A DNA stretch of 64,000 nt from positions 4,354,001 to 4,418,000 of the forward strand of contig NZ_CP141048.1 of the NCBI RefSeq assembly GCF_034627025.1, read 5' to 3'. Each line of letters starts with the position of its first letter. The first letter of the stretch is position 1. Under the pieces are notes generated by a model. That model was not told the origin of the DNA, did not search any database, and saw only the letters and a list, made by a program, of their open reading frames with translations. A program made the position numbers and the translations under genes. Source of the DNA: Microvirga lotononidis. Its GTDB lineage: Bacteria > Pseudomonadota > Alphaproteobacteria > Rhizobiales > Beijerinckiaceae. Positions 29,324 to 40,140 of the stretch are shown one piece after another.

Positions 29324-30835
29324 TCAGTGTGCGGCGACAGCGGCCGTTTTCACGGTGGCGAGCGCAGCCTGGACGCTGGTCATGAGCGCATCCGTCGGAG
29401 CCGCGAAGGCATCGAGGATCGGGCCGGGCTGCACGCCGTAATAGATGATGAGCAGGATGAGCGGCGCGAAGGTGATGATCTCGCGACGGTTCAGGTCCTT
29501 GATGCCCTGGAGAGCCGGCTTGTCGAGCGGTCCGTAGACCACGCGCCTATACAGCCAGAGCGCATAGGCAGCCGAGAGGATCACGCCGCTCGTGGCGAAG
29601 AAGGCGACCCAGGTGTTGGACCGGAAGGCTCCCATAAGCGTCAGGAACTCGCCGATGAAGCCGGAGGTGCCGGGCAGCGCCACGTTCGCCATGGTCAGGA
29701 TGAGGAAGACCACCGCATAGAGCGGCATCCGGTTCACCAGCCCGCCATAGGCCTTGATCTCGCGGGTGTGCATCCGGTCGTAGATCACGCCGACGCACAG
29801 GAAGAGCGCGCCCGACACGAGACCGTGGGAGATCATGGTGAACATGGCCCCCTGGATGCCCTGCTCGTTCATGCTGAACAGGCCCATGGTCACGAAGCCC
29901 ATATGCGCCACTGAGGAATAGGCGATGAGCTTCTTGATGTCCTCCTGCATCAGGGCGACCAGCGAGGTGTAGATGATCGCGATGACGGACAGGGCATAGA
30001 CCAGCGGGGCGAAATAGAGCGACGCGTCCGGGAACATGGGAAGCGACACTCGGACGAAGCCGTAGCCGCCCATCTTCAGGAGGACGCCTGCCAGAATCAC
30101 CGAGCCTGCAGTCGGCGCCTCCACGTGCGCGTCCGGAAGCCAGGTATGGACCGGCCACATGGGCATCTTCACCGCGAAGGAGGCAAAGAACGCCAGCCAG
30201 AGCCAGATCTGCAGGTTCGACGCGAACTTGTAGGCTAGCAGCGTCGGAATGTCGGTCGTGCCGGCGGTCCAGTACATGGCCATGATGGCCAGCAGCATCA
30301 GGACGGAGCCGAGCAGCGTGTACAGGAAGAACTTGAAGCTCGCGTAGATGCGCCGCTTGCCGCCCCAGATGCCGATGATGAGGAACATCGGGATGAGGCC
30401 CGCCTCGAAGAACAGGTAGAACAGCACGAGGTCGAGCGCGCAGAAGACGCCGATCATCGTCGTTTCGAGCACGAGGAAGGCGACGAAGTATTCCTTCACA
30501 CGGGTTTCGATCGAATCCCACGAAGCCAGGATGCAGAACGGCATCAGGAACGTGGTGAGCAGGACGAGCGGCATGGAGAAGCCGTCGACGCCCAGCTTGA
30601 AGCGGATCGTATCGGTGAGCCAGGCATGGCTTTCCACCAGCTGGAACGACGCCGAGGTGATGTCGAAACGGGCCCAGGCCACGAGCGACAGAAGGAAGGT
30701 CGCAATCGTCGTGGCAAGGGCGGCCCAGCGCGCGTTCGAACGAGCAGCCTCGCTGTCGCCGCGCAGGGTCAGGATGAAGGCCGCTCCGACGAGAGGAAGG
30801 ATGAGAAGGCCGGAGAGGATGCCGAAGCCGAGCAT
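29324..30835 (-). CDS. nuoM: NADH-quinone oxidoreductase subunit M
   Basis: A 503-residue antiporter-like membrane subunit of complex I. Recognisable are [36 protein letters not shown], where the key glutamate of helix 5 lies, and [40 protein letters not shown]. One of three proton-pumping modules with NuoL and NuoN. Its start shares a base with the nuoL stop, so the two are translationally coupled. Confidence 0.97.
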   Translation of the reverse strand: MLGFGILSGLLILPLVGAAFILTLRGDSEAARSNARWAALATTIATFLLSLVAWARFDITSASFQLVESHAWLTDTIRFKLGVDGFSMPLVLLTTFLMPFCILASWDSIETRVKEYFVAFLVLETTMIGVFCALDLVLFYLFFEAGLIPMFLIIGIWGGKRRIYASFKFFLYTLLGSVLMLLAIMAMYWTAGTTDIPTLLAYKFASNLQIWLWLAFFASFAVKMPMWPVHTWLPDAHVEAPTAGSVILAGVLLKMGGYGFVRVSLPMFPDASLYFAPLVYALSVIAIIYTSLVALMQEDIKKLIAYSSVAHMGFVTMGLFSMNEQGIQGAMFTMISHGLVSGALFLCVGVIYDRMHTREIKAYGGLVNRMPLYAVVFLILTMANVALPGTSGFIGEFLTLMGAFRSNTWVAFFATSGVILSAAYALWLYRRVVYGPLDKPALQGIKDLNRREIITFAPLILLIIYYGVQPGPILDAFAAPTDALMTSVQAALATVKTAAVAAH

Positions 30836-32874
30836 TAGTGGGCTCCCCTGAAGAGATAGAAGGTCACGAGAGCGGCAACGCCGATCAGCATCGCGAAGGC
30901 ATAGTGGTAGACGTAGCCGGTCTGAACCCGCACCACGCCGCGCGTCACGTCGAGTACGCGGGCGGAGATGCCGTCAGGCCCGAGCCCGTCGATGATCCGC
31001 TGGTCGCCCGTGCGCCAGAAGAAGCGCCCGATGGCCATGGCGGGCCGCACGAAGATCGCATCGTACAGCTCGTCGAAGTACCACTTGTTCAGGAGGAAGC
31101 GGTACAGGATCGGGTGATCGGCCGCGAGCTTCGCCGGCTGCTTGTTGTCGATGATGTACATGTACACAGCGACGAGGAAGCCGAGGATCATCATGATCGT
31201 GGGCAGCAGCGGCACCCATCCCGGGAGATGGTGCATCGTCTCCAGGATCTCGTTCTCCGGACGGGTGAACAGAGCCCCCTTCCAGAATTCCTGGTAGCCC
31301 TCGCCGATGAAGGCGCCATGGAAGACGAAGCCGGCCACAACCGCCCCGATGGCGAGCACAAGGAGCGGCAGCAGCATCACGAGCGGGCTCTCGTGCGGCA
31401 TGTGCGAGCCGTGATGGCCATGCTCGTGCTGGGCATGGGTCGCAGGTTCCACATCCCGGTTGTGATCGTCATGCTCCACGCCCTCATGATCATGCGGCGC
31501 ATGGGCATGATGGTCGTGGTGTCCCCAGCGTGCGCTGCCCTCGAAGGTCAGGAAGAACAGACGCCAGGAGTAGAACGACGTCATGAAGGCCGCCACGACC
31601 GTTGCCAGGAAGGCGAAGGAGCCCGCCGACGAATGGGCCGCATAGGCCGCCTCGATGATCGCGTCCTTGGAGTAGTAGCCTGCCGTGAACGGGAAGCCGG
31701 TAAGGGCCAGCGTACCGATCGCCATCATCGCCGTGGTGAACGGGATGTAGCGGCGGAGCGCTCCCATGTGCCGGATATCCTGCTCATGGTGCATGGCGTG
31801 GATGACCGAGCCGGCGCCAAGGAACAGCAGAGCCTTGAAGAAGGCGTGCGTGAACAGGTGGAATACGCCGGCCCCGTATGCGCCGACGCCAAGGCCGACG
31901 AACATGTAGCCGAGCTGCGAGCAGGTCGAATAGGCGATGACCCGCTTGATGTCGTTCTGAACGAGGCCGACCGTCGCAGCGAAGAAGGCCGTGATGCCGC
32001 CGATCACGGTGACGACCGTGAGCGCCGCAGGAGCGTACTCGAAGACGGGCGACAGGCGGGCCACCATGAACACGCCGGCCGTCACCATGGTGGCGGCATG
32101 GATGAGCGCGGAAACCGGGGTCGGGCCTTCCATCGCGTCCGGAAGCCAGGTGTGCAGCAGGAACTGCGCCGACTTACCCATCGCACCCATGAAGAGCAGC
32201 AGGCAGGCGATGGTCAGGGCGTGCCATTCGATCCCGAGAAAATGGAACTTGGCGTCGGCGAACTCGGCCACGCGCGGGAAGATCTGGTCGAAGGTGACGC
32301 CGTTGAACAGGACGAAGATCGTGAAGATGCCGAGCAGGAACCCGAAATCGCCGACGCGGTTGACGATGAAGGCCTTCATGGCCGCCGCATTTGCCGAGTC
32401 CTTCTGGTACCAGAAACCGATCAGCAGGTAGCTCGCGAGGCCCACGCCTTCCCAGCCGAAGAACATCTGGACGAGGTTGTCCGCGGTCACCAGCATGAGC
32501 ATGGCGAAGGTGAAGAGCGACAGGTAGGCGAAGAAGCGCGGACGGTGCGGGTCCTCGTGCATGTAGCCGATGGAATACAGGTGCACGAGCGCCGACACCG
32601 TGTTGACCACCACCAGCATCATGGCCGTCAGCGTGTCGATCCGGAACGCCCAATCGACCTGGAGGTCGCCCACGGACATCCACTGGGCGATCTGCACGCG
32701 GATCATCGGCTCATCGCCGAAGCCCACATGGATGAAGGACACCCACGAGAGAACCGCCGCCACGAACAGAAGGGCCGTGGTCACGATCTCGCTCGGACGG
32801 GCGCCGAGGACGCGTCCGAAGATGCCTGCGATGAGGAAGCCGACGAGCGGCAGGAAGACGATTGCGTGATACAT
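30835..32874 (-). CDS. nuoL: NADH-quinone oxidoreductase subunit L with His-rich loop
   Basis: A 679-residue distal proton-pumping subunit of complex I. Conserved blocks are [36 protein letters not shown] and [37 protein letters not shown], and the C-terminus forms the long lateral helix region. Residues 451-494 are an inserted hydrophilic loop with 16 histidines in 44 residues plus many acidic residues ([15 protein letters not shown]...). This loop is absent in E. coli NuoL and looks metal-binding; such loops occur in other Hyphomicrobiales. It follows nuoK after an 86-base spacer containing a palindromic repeat. Confidence 0.96.
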   Translation of the reverse strand: MYHAIVFLPLVGFLIAGIFGRVLGARPSEIVTTALLFVAAVLSWVSFIHVGFGDEPMIRVQIAQWMSVGDLQVDWAFRIDTLTAMMLVVVNTVSALVHLYSIGYMHEDPHRPRFFAYLSLFTFAMLMLVTADNLVQMFFGWEGVGLASYLLIGFWYQKDSANAAAMKAFIVNRVGDFGFLLGIFTIFVLFNGVTFDQIFPRVAEFADAKFHFLGIEWHALTIACLLLFMGAMGKSAQFLLHTWLPDAMEGPTPVSALIHAATMVTAGVFMVARLSPVFEYAPAALTVVTVIGGITAFFAATVGLVQNDIKRVIAYSTCSQLGYMFVGLGVGAYGAGVFHLFTHAFFKALLFLGAGSVIHAMHHEQDIRHMGALRRYIPFTTAMMAIGTLALTGFPFTAGYYSKDAIIEAAYAAHSSAGSFAFLATVVAAFMTSFYSWRLFFLTFEGSARWGHHDHHAHAPHDHEGVEHDDHNRDVEPATHAQHEHGHHGSHMPHESPLVMLLPLLVLAIGAVVAGFVFHGAFIGEGYQEFWKGALFTRPENEILETMHHLPGWVPLLPTIMMILGFLVAVYMYIIDNKQPAKLAADHPILYRFLLNKWYFDELYDAIFVRPAMAIGRFFWRTGDQRIIDGLGPDGISARVLDVTRGVVRVQTGYVYHYAFAMLIGVAALVTFYLFRGAH

Positions 32875-32914
32875 GTTCGATTACTTCGCCAGTCCGATCG
32901 GGCTCACGGCCGAG

Positions 32915-32960
32915 GCATGATCTTGTTCAGAAAACCGGTTGCCACTTTTCTGAATCATGC
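32915..32960. repeat. RIME-like palindromic repeat between nuoK and nuoL
   Basis: Outer arms GCATGAT (32915-32921) and ATCATGC (32954-32960) and inner arms TTCAGAAAA (32926-32934) and TTTTCTGAA (32946-32954) form a long interrupted stem with ACCGGTTGCCAC in the loop. The arm-loop design and the CCGGTTGCCAC core are those of the RIME-type intergenic mosaic elements of rhizobia. It abuts the nuoK stop codon (32961-32963), so it lies in the 3' end of the nuoK message inside the operon. Confidence 0.7.
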
Positions 32961-33269
32961 CTAGCCCCTCAACCTGTTGACGTCCTCGACCGCGATGGTG
33001 CCGCGGTTGCGGAAGAAGACCACCAGAATGGCAAGGCCGATAGCCGCCTCCGCCGCCGCGACCGTGAGGATCAGCATGGCGAAGATTTGGCCGACGATGT
33101 CGTTCAGGTGGGTCGAGAAGGCGACCATGTTGATGTTCACGGCGAGCAGGATCAGCTCGACGGACATCAGGATGACGATCACGTTCTTCCGGTTGATGAA
33201 GATGCCGAAGACCCCGAGCGTGAAGAGCACGGCGGCGACGGTGAGATAATGACCCAGTCCGATAACCAT
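32961..33269 (-). CDS. nuoK: NADH-quinone oxidoreductase subunit K
   Basis: A 102-residue, three-helix membrane subunit of complex I. The conserved glutamates are in [18 protein letters not shown] (helix 2) and [20 protein letters not shown] (helix 3), which form part of the hydrophilic axis. It is 11 bases after nuoJ. The stop codon touches the palindromic repeat at 32915-32960. Confidence 0.97.
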   Translation of the reverse strand: MVIGLGHYLTVAAVLFTLGVFGIFINRKNVIVILMSVELILLAVNINMVAFSTHLNDIVGQIFAMLILTVAAAEAAIGLAILVVFFRNRGTIAVEDVNRLRG

Positions 33270-33280
33270 TGCGTGCCTCC

Positions 33281-33895
33281 TTAGATGCCCTGGCGGAAGG
33301 GAACCTTCCGCACCTCGACGGCGGTTTCCTGCGTCCGGGCGTTCTGCTTGGAAATATCCTGGCGCCGCACGCCGACACGCTCGCGCAGGGTCAGCACGAT
33401 GGCGCCGATCATCGCAACCAGCAGGATCAGGCCGGCGGCCTGGAAGAAATAGAAGTACCGGGTGTAGAGCACCTGGCCGAGGGCCTCGGTGTTGGTCATG
33501 ACCTCGGGCGACGGGATCGGAACGGCCGGCGAGCGGACGAGGCCCGGATCGATCGAATAGGCGCCGACGACCAGGATCAGCTCGAGCAGGAAGATCACGC
33601 CGATCACTCCGCCGATGGGCAGGTATTGCAGGAAGCCCTGGCGGAGCGCCGCGAAGTCCACGTCGAGCATCATCACGACGAAGAGGAACAGCACCGCGAC
33701 CGCGCCCACATAGACGATGACCAGGATCATCGCCAGGAACTCGGCTCCCATCATCAGGAAGAGGCCTGCCGCATTGACGAAGGCCAGAATGAGAAACAGC
33801 ACCGACTGAACGGGATTGCGGGAGGCAATCACCATGAAGCCGGAGGCGATCGTGATCGTCGCGAACAGATAGAAGAAGGCGGCGGTAACCGTCAT
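33281..33895 (-). CDS. nuoJ: NADH-quinone oxidoreductase subunit J
   Basis: A 204-residue, five-helix membrane subunit of complex I. It has the typical [53 protein letters not shown], with the pi-bulge helix 3 ([14 protein letters not shown]). It is separated from nuoI by an unusually long 226-base spacer rich in hairpins and then followed closely by nuoK. Confidence 0.96.
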   Translation of the reverse strand: MTVTAAFFYLFATITIASGFMVIASRNPVQSVLFLILAFVNAAGLFLMMGAEFLAMILVIVYVGAVAVLFLFVVMMLDVDFAALRQGFLQYLPIGGVIGVIFLLELILVVGAYSIDPGLVRSPAVPIPSPEVMTNTEALGQVLYTRYFYFFQAAGLILLVAMIGAIVLTLRERVGVRRQDISKQNARTQETAVEVRKVPFRQGI

Positions 33896-34030
33896 GTTCA
33901 GCTTAAGCCGCCCGAGGCGGCCCCTTCCGACGTGGCTCCGGAGAATCCGGCGGCCTGTCTATAAAATCCGAATCCGACGGGCACAACCCGCCGGACCTGC
34001 TTGCCCCCTGCCCTGTCGGGCAGAAAGCCC

Positions 34031-34060
34031 GGAGCTGACCTGCTTCGCAGGATCAGCTCC
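34031..34060. repeat. Strong hairpin in the nuoI-nuoJ spacer
   Basis: GGAGCTGA pairs with TCAGCTCC and CCTGC with GCAGG around a TTC loop, with a single bulged A. No T tract follows on either strand, so it is not a standard terminator. Confidence 0.7.
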
Positions 34061-34072
34061 AACTCCTTGTCC

Positions 34073-34116
34073 GCATTTTCCGAGGCGAACCGGGATCCGC
34101 TTCACCGGAAAAATGC
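34073..34116. repeat. Palindromic intergenic element near the nuoI stop
   Basis: GCATTTTCC (34073-34081) and GGAAAAATGC (34107-34116) form the outer stem around GAGGCGAACCGGGATCCGCTTCACC. The GAACCGG and GCTTCACCGG core resembles rhizobial RIME-type mosaic elements. It ends 5 bases before the nuoI stop codon. Confidence 0.6.
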
Positions 34117-34121
34117 TTCAC

Positions 34122-34610
34122 TTACCGGTAGGGTGCCGTCTTCGCGATGTTGCGCGCGATTTCCCGCTCCCAGCGCTCCCCGTTCTCGAGAAGCTTGGCC
34201 TTGTCGTAATAGAGCTCCTCGCGGGTCTCCACGGAGAACTCGAAGTTCGGGCCTTCTACGATGGCGTCAACCGGGCAGGCCTCCTGGCACATGCCGCAAT
34301 AGATGCACTTCACCATGTCGATGTCGTAGCGCGTCGTCCGGCGGGTGCCGTCGTTGCGCCGGGGGCCGGCTTCGATGGTGATGGCCTGGGCCGGGCAGAT
34401 GGCCTCGCAGAGCTTGCACGCGATGCAGCGCTCTTCCCCGTTGGGGTAGCGGCGCAGGGCGTGCTCGCCGCGGAAGCGAGGTCCGCGATGGCCCATTTCG
34501 AAGGGGTAGTTGAGCGTGGCCTTCGGCTTGAAGAAGTACTTCACCGTCAGGACGAAGCCCGAGATGAACTCCTTCAGCAGGAGGGACTGGGCAATGCGGT
34601 CGAGCTGCAT
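34122..34610 (-). CDS. nuoI: NADH-quinone oxidoreductase subunit I
   Basis: A 162-residue ferredoxin-like subunit carrying the N6a and N6b [4Fe-4S] clusters of complex I. The two cluster motifs are [12 protein letters not shown] and [12 protein letters not shown], each followed by the matching single cysteine-proline pattern. The N-terminal helix [27 protein letters not shown] anchors it to the membrane arm. It begins 12 bases after nuoH. Confidence 0.97.
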   Translation of the reverse strand: MQLDRIAQSLLLKEFISGFVLTVKYFFKPKATLNYPFEMGHRGPRFRGEHALRRYPNGEERCIACKLCEAICPAQAITIEAGPRRNDGTRRTTRYDIDMVKCIYCGMCQEACPVDAIVEGPNFEFSVETREELYYDKAKLLENGERWEREIARNIAKTAPYR

Positions 34611-34622
34611 GGCCGATCTCCT

Positions 34623-35648
34623 TTAGCGGACGCCCGGCGCATTGCCGGTCGCCATCAGGACAGCCGCCACGATGACGACCATCGCCAGGGAGAGCGGCAG
34701 GAAGACCTTCCAGCCGAGGCGCATGAGCTGATCGTAGCGGTAGCGTGGCACCAGGGCTTTCACCATGGCGATGAGGATGAACAGGAAGCTTGCCTTGAGC
34801 ACGAACCAGATCACGCCGGGCACCCAGGTGAAGGGCGCGAACGGGATCGGCGACAGCCACCCGCCGAGGAACAGGATCGTGCCGAGCGCGCACATGGTCA
34901 TGATGGCCACGTACTCGCCGAGCATGAAGAGCAGGTACGGCGTGGAGGAATATTCCACCATGTAGCCGGCCACGAGCTCGGATTCGGCTTCCGGAAGGTC
35001 GAAGGGAGGACGGTTCGTCTCGGCCATGGCCGAAATGAAGAACACCACGAACATCGGGAAGAGCGGCAGCCAGTACCAGCCGAGTATGCCCAGGCGGGTG
35101 TTCTGCGACTCGACGATGGCCGAGAGGTTCAGCGTTCCCGCGCACATGAGCACCGTCACGATGACGAAGCCGATGGAAACCTCGTAGGACACCATCTGGG
35201 CGGCGGAGCGCAGGGCTCCGAGGAACGGGTACTTCGAGTTCGACGCCCAGCCGCCCATAATGACGCCGTAGACGCCGAGCGACGAGATCGCGAAGATGTA
35301 GAGAATGCCCACGTTGATGTCGGCGATCGCCCAGCCCGCGTTGAGCGGAATGACCGCCCAGGCGGCGAGCGACAGGGTGCACATCACCAGGGGGGCCAGC
35401 AGGAACATGCCCTTGTTGGCCGGGGCCGGGATGACCGGCTCCTTCAGGACGAACTTCAAGAGGTCGGCGAAGGACTGGAGCAGGCCCCAGGGACCGACCA
35501 CGTTCGGGCCGCGGCGAAGCTGGACCGCCGCCCAGACCTTGCGGTCGGCATAGAGTGCATAGGCGATGAAGATGAGAAGCGCCACCAGCATGAGCAGGCT
35601 CTTGCCCAGCATGATCGCGACTGCGAGGAGGATATCTCCAAATTCCAT
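34623..35648 (-). CDS. nuoH: NADH-quinone oxidoreductase subunit H
   Basis: A 341-residue, eight-helix membrane subunit that forms the quinone chamber with NuoB and NuoD. Typical blocks are [62 protein letters not shown] (quinone site) and [21 protein letters not shown]. It follows nuoG by 12 bases. Confidence 0.97.
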   Translation of the reverse strand: MEFGDILLAVAIMLGKSLLMLVALLIFIAYALYADRKVWAAVQLRRGPNVVGPWGLLQSFADLLKFVLKEPVIPAPANKGMFLLAPLVMCTLSLAAWAVIPLNAGWAIADINVGILYIFAISSLGVYGVIMGGWASNSKYPFLGALRSAAQMVSYEVSIGFVIVTVLMCAGTLNLSAIVESQNTRLGILGWYWLPLFPMFVVFFISAMAETNRPPFDLPEAESELVAGYMVEYSSTPYLLFMLGEYVAIMTMCALGTILFLGGWLSPIPFAPFTWVPGVIWFVLKASFLFILIAMVKALVPRYRYDQLMRLGWKVFLPLSLAMVVIVAAVLMATGNAPGVR

Positions 35649-35660
35649 GATCCGTTCCTC

Positions 35661-37739
35661 TTACTCAGCCGCCTCGAGCTTCAGCTCACGGGCGAGCGCG
35701 GAGCACTCGGCCATGACGCCGGAGGCGCGGGCAATCGGGTTCGTCAGATAGAAGTCCTTCACCGGGCTCACGAACGGCTCGCGTCCGGGAGCGCCGCCGA
35801 TCCCCGCCAAGGCCTGGACGGCCGCGAAGCCGTCGGCCGGCTGGACCATGTCGATGGCCGCGAAGTGCGGGTAATGGGCATAGAGCTTGGCCCGGAGCGC
35901 ATTCAGCGAGTCGAAGGGCAGACGGTGGCCCAGCACGTCCGAAAGGGCGCGCAGGATGGCCCAGTCCTCGCGGGCCTCGCCGGGTGCGAAGGCCGCCCGG
36001 TTGGCAAGCTGGACCCGTCCTTCCGTGTTCACGTAGGTGCCGGACTTCTCCGTGTAGGTCGCTCCGGGCAGGATCACGTCGGCGCGGTGTGCGCCGCGGT
36101 CGCCGTGGGTGCCCTGGTAGATCACGAAGGCCCCGGGGGCGATGTCGATCTCGTCGGCGCCGAGGTTGAACAGCACGTCCACTTCGCCCTGCGCCATGGT
36201 CCGCGAATCGAGGCCCCACTCGCCCGGCACGAGGCCGAGGTCGAGCGCGCCGACGCGGGAAGCGGCGGTGTGCAGCACCGAGAAGCCGTTCCAGCCGTCC
36301 TTCACGGCGCCAACGTCGCGAGCGAGCTGCGCCACAGCCGAGAGAACGGCCAGACCATCCGGACGCGAGAGAGCGCCTTGCCCGACGATGATCAGCGGAC
36401 GCTCGGCGGCACGCAGCTTCTCGATGAAGCTGTGGCGGCCGCCGGTCAGTTCGGCCAGCGTCTCGGGGCCGGCGCCGAGATAGTCGTAGGGATAGGTCAG
36501 GTCGGCATGCTCGCCGATCAGGGCGATCGGCGGCGGAGCCATGCGCCAGCGCTTGCGGATGCGCACATTGACGAGCGAAGCCTCGATGCGCGGGTTCGCC
36601 CCGACGATCAGGATCGCGTCCGCATCCTCGATGCCCGCGATCGTGGTGTTGAAGAGGTAGGAGCCGCGCCCGTAGACGGGCGTCAGCACGGTGCCGTCCT
36701 GGCGAGCATCGATGTTTGTGACGCCGAGGCTCTCCATAAGGAGCTTCAGGGCATACATCTCCTCGACGGCAGCGAGATCGCCCACGATGGCGCCGATGCG
36801 CTTCGGATCGGCGCCCTTCACGCGGACGGCGATGGTCGCGAAGGCCTCCTGCCAGGTGGCGGGGCGAAGGCGGCCGTTCTCGCGTACGAAGGGCCGGTCG
36901 AGACGCTGCAGGCGCAGGCCGTCCACGATCTGGCGGGTCTTGTCCGTGATCCACTCCTCGTTCACCGCCTCGTTCACGCGCGGCAGGACGCGCATGACCT
37001 CGCGGCCACGGGAATCGACGCGGATCGACGAGCCGACCGCGTCCATCACGTCGATGGAATCGGTCTTGGTGAGCTCCCAGGGACGGAAATGGAAGGCTTC
37101 CGGCTTGTGGGTGAGCGCGCCGACCGGGCAGAGGTCCGCCACGTTGGCCTGCAGCTCGGAGCCCAGGGCCCGCTCGAGATAGCTCGTGATCTCCATGTCC
37201 TCGCCGCGCCAGATGGCGCCGAGATCCGGCACGCCGGCCACTTCGGCGGAGAAGCGCACGCAGCGGGTGCAGTGGATGCACCGGTTCATGGAGGTGCGCA
37301 CCAACGGGCCGAGATACTTGTCGGTCACCGCGCGCTTGTTCTCATGATAGCGGCTGGTGTCGACGCCGTAGGCCATGGCCTGGTCCTGGAGGTCGCACTG
37401 GCCGCCCTGGTCGCAGATCGGGCAGTCGAGCGGGTGGTTGATGAGGAGGAACTCCATCACCCCTTCCCGCGCCTTCTTCACGGTCGGCGACTTGGTCGAG
37501 ATTTCCGGCGGCTCGCCGTTCGGGCCCGGACGGCAGTCGCGCACGCCCCAGGCGCAGGACGCCACCGGCTTCGGCGCGCCCTTCACCTCGACGAGGCACA
37601 TGCGGCAATTGCCGGCGATCGAGAGCCGCTCGTGGTAGCAGAAGCGCGGAATTTCCGCCCCCGCCGCTTCGGCGGCCTGGAGCAGGGTGTATTCCGCGGG
37701 GACGTCGACCTCGACGCCATCAACGATGATTTTCGCCAT
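35661..37739 (-). CDS. nuoG: NADH-quinone oxidoreductase subunit G
   Basis: A 692-residue subunit of the hydrophilic arm. The N-terminal ferredoxin domain has Cys34, Cys45, Cys48 and Cys62 for the [2Fe-2S] cluster, then His102/Cys106/Cys109/Cys115 for the first [4Fe-4S] cluster, and [10 protein letters not shown] for the next. The rest is a degenerate molybdopterin oxidoreductase fold without cofactor. The start is [21 protein letters not shown] at 37739; the same frame is open for 168 more codons upstream, but that part overlaps nuoF and has shadow composition. It lies 8 bases after nuoF. Confidence 0.96.
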   Translation of the reverse strand: MAKIIVDGVEVDVPAEYTLLQAAEAAGAEIPRFCYHERLSIAGNCRMCLVEVKGAPKPVASCAWGVRDCRPGPNGEPPEISTKSPTVKKAREGVMEFLLINHPLDCPICDQGGQCDLQDQAMAYGVDTSRYHENKRAVTDKYLGPLVRTSMNRCIHCTRCVRFSAEVAGVPDLGAIWRGEDMEITSYLERALGSELQANVADLCPVGALTHKPEAFHFRPWELTKTDSIDVMDAVGSSIRVDSRGREVMRVLPRVNEAVNEEWITDKTRQIVDGLRLQRLDRPFVRENGRLRPATWQEAFATIAVRVKGADPKRIGAIVGDLAAVEEMYALKLLMESLGVTNIDARQDGTVLTPVYGRGSYLFNTTIAGIEDADAILIVGANPRIEASLVNVRIRKRWRMAPPPIALIGEHADLTYPYDYLGAGPETLAELTGGRHSFIEKLRAAERPLIIVGQGALSRPDGLAVLSAVAQLARDVGAVKDGWNGFSVLHTAASRVGALDLGLVPGEWGLDSRTMAQGEVDVLFNLGADEIDIAPGAFVIYQGTHGDRGAHRADVILPGATYTEKSGTYVNTEGRVQLANRAAFAPGEAREDWAILRALSDVLGHRLPFDSLNALRAKLYAHYPHFAAIDMVQPADGFAAVQALAGIGGAPGREPFVSPVKDFYLTNPIARASGVMAECSALARELKLEAAE

Positions 37740-37747
37740 CTTCAATC

Positions 37748-39049
37748 TCACTCCGCCGCGATCAGGACGGATTCGGAATGCGGGTTTGCCGCGTAATCGT
37801 CGATCCGCTTCTCGATCTCGTGACGGAAGTGCCGGATCAGGCCCTGAACCGGCCAAGCCGCCGCGTCGCCGAGCGCGCAGATGGTGTGGCCTTCGATCTG
37901 GGTCGAGACTTCGAGGAGCATGTCGATCTCGCGCTTCTGGGCGCGGCCTTCGGCCATGCGGGTGAGCACGCGCCACATCCAGCCCGTGCCTTCGCGGCAA
38001 GGCGTGCACTGGCCGCAGCTCTCGTGCTTGTAGAAGTACGAGATGCGGGCAATCGCCCGGACGATATCGGTCGACTTGTCCATGACGATCACGGCCGCGG
38101 TGCCGAGACCGGATTTCAGGTTCCGCAGCGTGTCGAAATCCATGTAGGCGTCGGCAATCTCGTGCGCCGGAACGATCGGCACGGACGAGCCGCCTGGGAT
38201 CACGCCGAGAAGGTTGTCCCAGCCGCCCCGAATGCCGCCGCAATGGCGGTCGATCAGCTCGCGGAAGGTGAGGCCCATGGCCTCTTCCACGTTGCAGGGC
38301 TTGTTGACGTGGCCCGACACGCAGAACAGCTTGGTGCCCACGTTGTTCGGCCGGCCGATGCCGGAGAACCAGGCCGCGCCGCGGCGCAGGATCGTTCCGG
38401 CGACCGCGATGGACTCGACGTTGTTCACGGTCGTCGGGCAGCCGTAGAGGCCCATATTGGCCGGGAACGGCGGCTTCAGGCGCGGCATGCCCTTCTTGCC
38501 CTCCATGCTCTCGATGAGAGCCGTCTCTTCGCCGCAGATGTAAGCGCCTGCGCCGTGGTGGACGTAGAGGTCGAACGGATAGCCGTGGATGTTGTCCTTG
38601 CCGATGAGCTTGGCCTCGTACGCCTCGTCCACCGCCCGCTGGAGCGCATGGCGCTCGGCCACGTACTCGCCGCGGATGTAGATGTAGGCCGCATGGGCTC
38701 CCATGGCGAAGGATGCGATGAGGCAGCCCTCGACGAGGAGATGCGGATCATTCCGCATGATCTCGCGGTCCTTACAGGTGCCCGGCTCGGACTCGTCGGC
38801 GTTCACGACCAGATAATGCGGACGGCCGTCCGACTGCTTGGGCATGAAGGACCATTTCAGGCCCGTGGGGAAGCCGGCGCCGCCGCGACCGCGCAGGCCC
38901 GACGCCTTCATCTCGTTGACGATCCAGTCGCGGCCCTGTTCGAGCAGGAACTTCGTTCCGTCCCAGGCGCCGCGCATTTTCGCGGCCTTGAGGTCCGGCG
39001 AGTGGAAGCCGTAGAGATTGGTGAAGATACGATCTTTGTCCTGAAGCAT
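37748..39049 (-). CDS. nuoF: NADH-quinone oxidoreductase subunit F
   Basis: A 433-residue NADH- and FMN-binding subunit, the entry point for electrons. The FMN/NADH loop is [22 protein letters not shown], a second [19 protein letters not shown] block follows, and the [4Fe-4S] N3 ligands are in [16 protein letters not shown] and the downstream [16 protein letters not shown]. Start at 39049 ([15 protein letters not shown]), 14 bases after nuoE. Confidence 0.97.
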   Translation of the reverse strand: MLQDKDRIFTNLYGFHSPDLKAAKMRGAWDGTKFLLEQGRDWIVNEMKASGLRGRGGAGFPTGLKWSFMPKQSDGRPHYLVVNADESEPGTCKDREIMRNDPHLLVEGCLIASFAMGAHAAYIYIRGEYVAERHALQRAVDEAYEAKLIGKDNIHGYPFDLYVHHGAGAYICGEETALIESMEGKKGMPRLKPPFPANMGLYGCPTTVNNVESIAVAGTILRRGAAWFSGIGRPNNVGTKLFCVSGHVNKPCNVEEAMGLTFRELIDRHCGGIRGGWDNLLGVIPGGSSVPIVPAHEIADAYMDFDTLRNLKSGLGTAAVIVMDKSTDIVRAIARISYFYKHESCGQCTPCREGTGWMWRVLTRMAEGRAQKREIDMLLEVSTQIEGHTICALGDAAAWPVQGLIRHFRHEIEKRIDDYAANPHSESVLIAAE

Positions 39050-39063
39050 TCCCGATCACTCCA

Positions 39064-40119
39064 TCAGGACGACTTGTTGTCTTTGTCGACGATCACGCCC
39101 GGCTTGCTCTCGCTGCCGTCGCGACGGGTCTCCGCCTGTGCCGGCGGCGTCCCTGCGGAAGGCGTCGTTGGGCTCGCAGGCACGGCTTCACCCTTCTTCT
39201 TGGGCGAAGCCACATAGGACTTGCCGCTCTGCGGGGCCGGCTGGACACCCGCCTCCTTGGGCTCGACCTTGGTCGCTTTCGAGGTATCCGCGGCTTCCTT
39301 CTGGTCCGCCGTGCTGATCGGCTTCTCGCCTTCTTTGGCGCGCTTGGCCGGCGTATCGGCGGCATCGCTCTCGATGGGGCGTCCGGCCGTCGGCTTTGCA
39401 GCCTTGGCTTCCTGCGGGACGCTCGCCATCGCGGCGGCAGCCTCGCCGGTTTCCGTGGCCTTAGCCTGCTCCTCGAAACGCTTGCGCCAGGCGCCGACGA
39501 CGGAGCCGTCGTAGAGAGCCGGGTCCTGAAGGGTGTTCACGGCCTCGAAGGGCTCAGAGCGGTTGCGGCCGATCTGGGATCCGACCTTCACGGGGCGCCC
39601 GGCTGCGAGATCGTCAAGCAACTTCTCGAAGTTCTCGGTGGTGAGATCCTCGTAATAGTCGTCGTTGATCTGCACCATGGGCGCATTCGAGCAGGCCCCC
39701 AGGCACTCGACTTCGAGCCAGGAAAACGTGCCGTCCGCCGTCACGTGGTTCTGGTCGCCGACGCGGCGCTCCAGCACCTTCCTGATGTCGCCCGCACCGC
39801 GCAGCACGCACGGCGTGGTGCCGCAGAACTGGATGAAATATTTTCCAACCGGCTCCAGGTTGAACATCGTGTAGAAGGTCGCCACCTCCATCACGCGGAT
39901 CACCGGCATGTCGAGCCTGGCCGCGACGGCCTCGATGGCCTTGCGAGGCAGCCAGCCGCCGGCCTGATCCTGAGCCTTGGTCAGGAGGGCGATCACGGCC
40001 GAAGCCTGCCGGCCTGGCGGATATTTGGCGATTTCCTTTTCCGCAAAAGCTTCGGTCTCGGCGGAGAGAACGAAGCTCTCGGGCTGCATGTTTTCAGGCG
40101 CGAGCTTACGAACGGCCAT
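39064..40119 (-). CDS. nuoE: NADH-quinone oxidoreductase subunit E with long low-complexity C-terminal tail
   Basis: Residues 1-180 are a normal NuoE thioredoxin-like domain with the [2Fe-2S] N1a ligands Cys99, Cys104, Cys139 and Cys143 (FCGTTPC and ECLGACSN). The protein then continues to 351 residues, about twice the E. coli length (166). The tail, about 215-351, is rich in Ala, Lys, Pro, Glu, Ser and Thr without cysteines or hydrophobic runs, so it is probably disordered. Tails of this kind occur in other Hyphomicrobiales NuoE proteins; the function is unknown. The tail stays in frame with normal codon bias and abuts nuoF, so it is not a frameshift artefact. Confidence 0.95.
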   Translation of the reverse strand: MAVRKLAPENMQPESFVLSAETEAFAEKEIAKYPPGRQASAVIALLTKAQDQAGGWLPRKAIEAVAARLDMPVIRVMEVATFYTMFNLEPVGKYFIQFCGTTPCVLRGAGDIRKVLERRVGDQNHVTADGTFSWLEVECLGACSNAPMVQINDDYYEDLTTENFEKLLDDLAAGRPVKVGSQIGRNRSEPFEAVNTLQDPALYDGSVVGAWRKRFEEQAKATETGEAAAAMASVPQEAKAAKPTAGRPIESDAADTPAKRAKEGEKPISTADQKEAADTSKATKVEPKEAGVQPAPQSGKSYVASPKKKGEAVPASPTTPSAGTPPAQAETRRDGSESKPGVIVDKDNKSS

Positions 40120-40140
40120 ACACTCTTCTCCTCATCGCCA

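Larger units (their letters stand above)
33896..34121 (-). other. Hairpin-rich spacer between nuoI and nuoJ
   Basis: At 226 bases this is by far the largest gap inside the nuo operon. It holds a small TGCCC/GGGCA stem at about 34012-34022, a strong GGAGCTGA-CCTGC/GCAGG-A-TCAGCTCC stem at 34031-34060 and the palindrome at 34073-34116. No convincing coding frame is present. It probably modulates the stability or relative output of the distal genes. Confidence 0.6.

Noticed and set aside
27781..29385. 534-codon His/Arg/Asp-rich frame on the + strand opposite nuoN
   Set aside because: Shadow of a membrane protein gene: hydrophobic codons read backwards give charged residues.
34132..34610. Possible fusion or frameshift in the nuo genes, checked because of the many overlapping frames
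   Set aside because: Every nuo subunit from A to N has a full-length frame with all expected cluster ligands, so the operon is intact.
33894..37796. 1300-codon open frame on the + strand opposite nuoG-nuoJ
   Set aside because: It runs antisense through five well-supported nuo genes and their spacer, has an Arg/His/Glu/Asp-rich composition typical of the complementary strand of GC-rich genes, and has no recognisable domain.
37740..38243. 168-codon N-terminal extension of nuoG
   Set aside because: It overlaps nuoF, is Arg-rich and lacks family similarity; [14 protein letters not shown] at 37739 is the clear ferredoxin-domain start.
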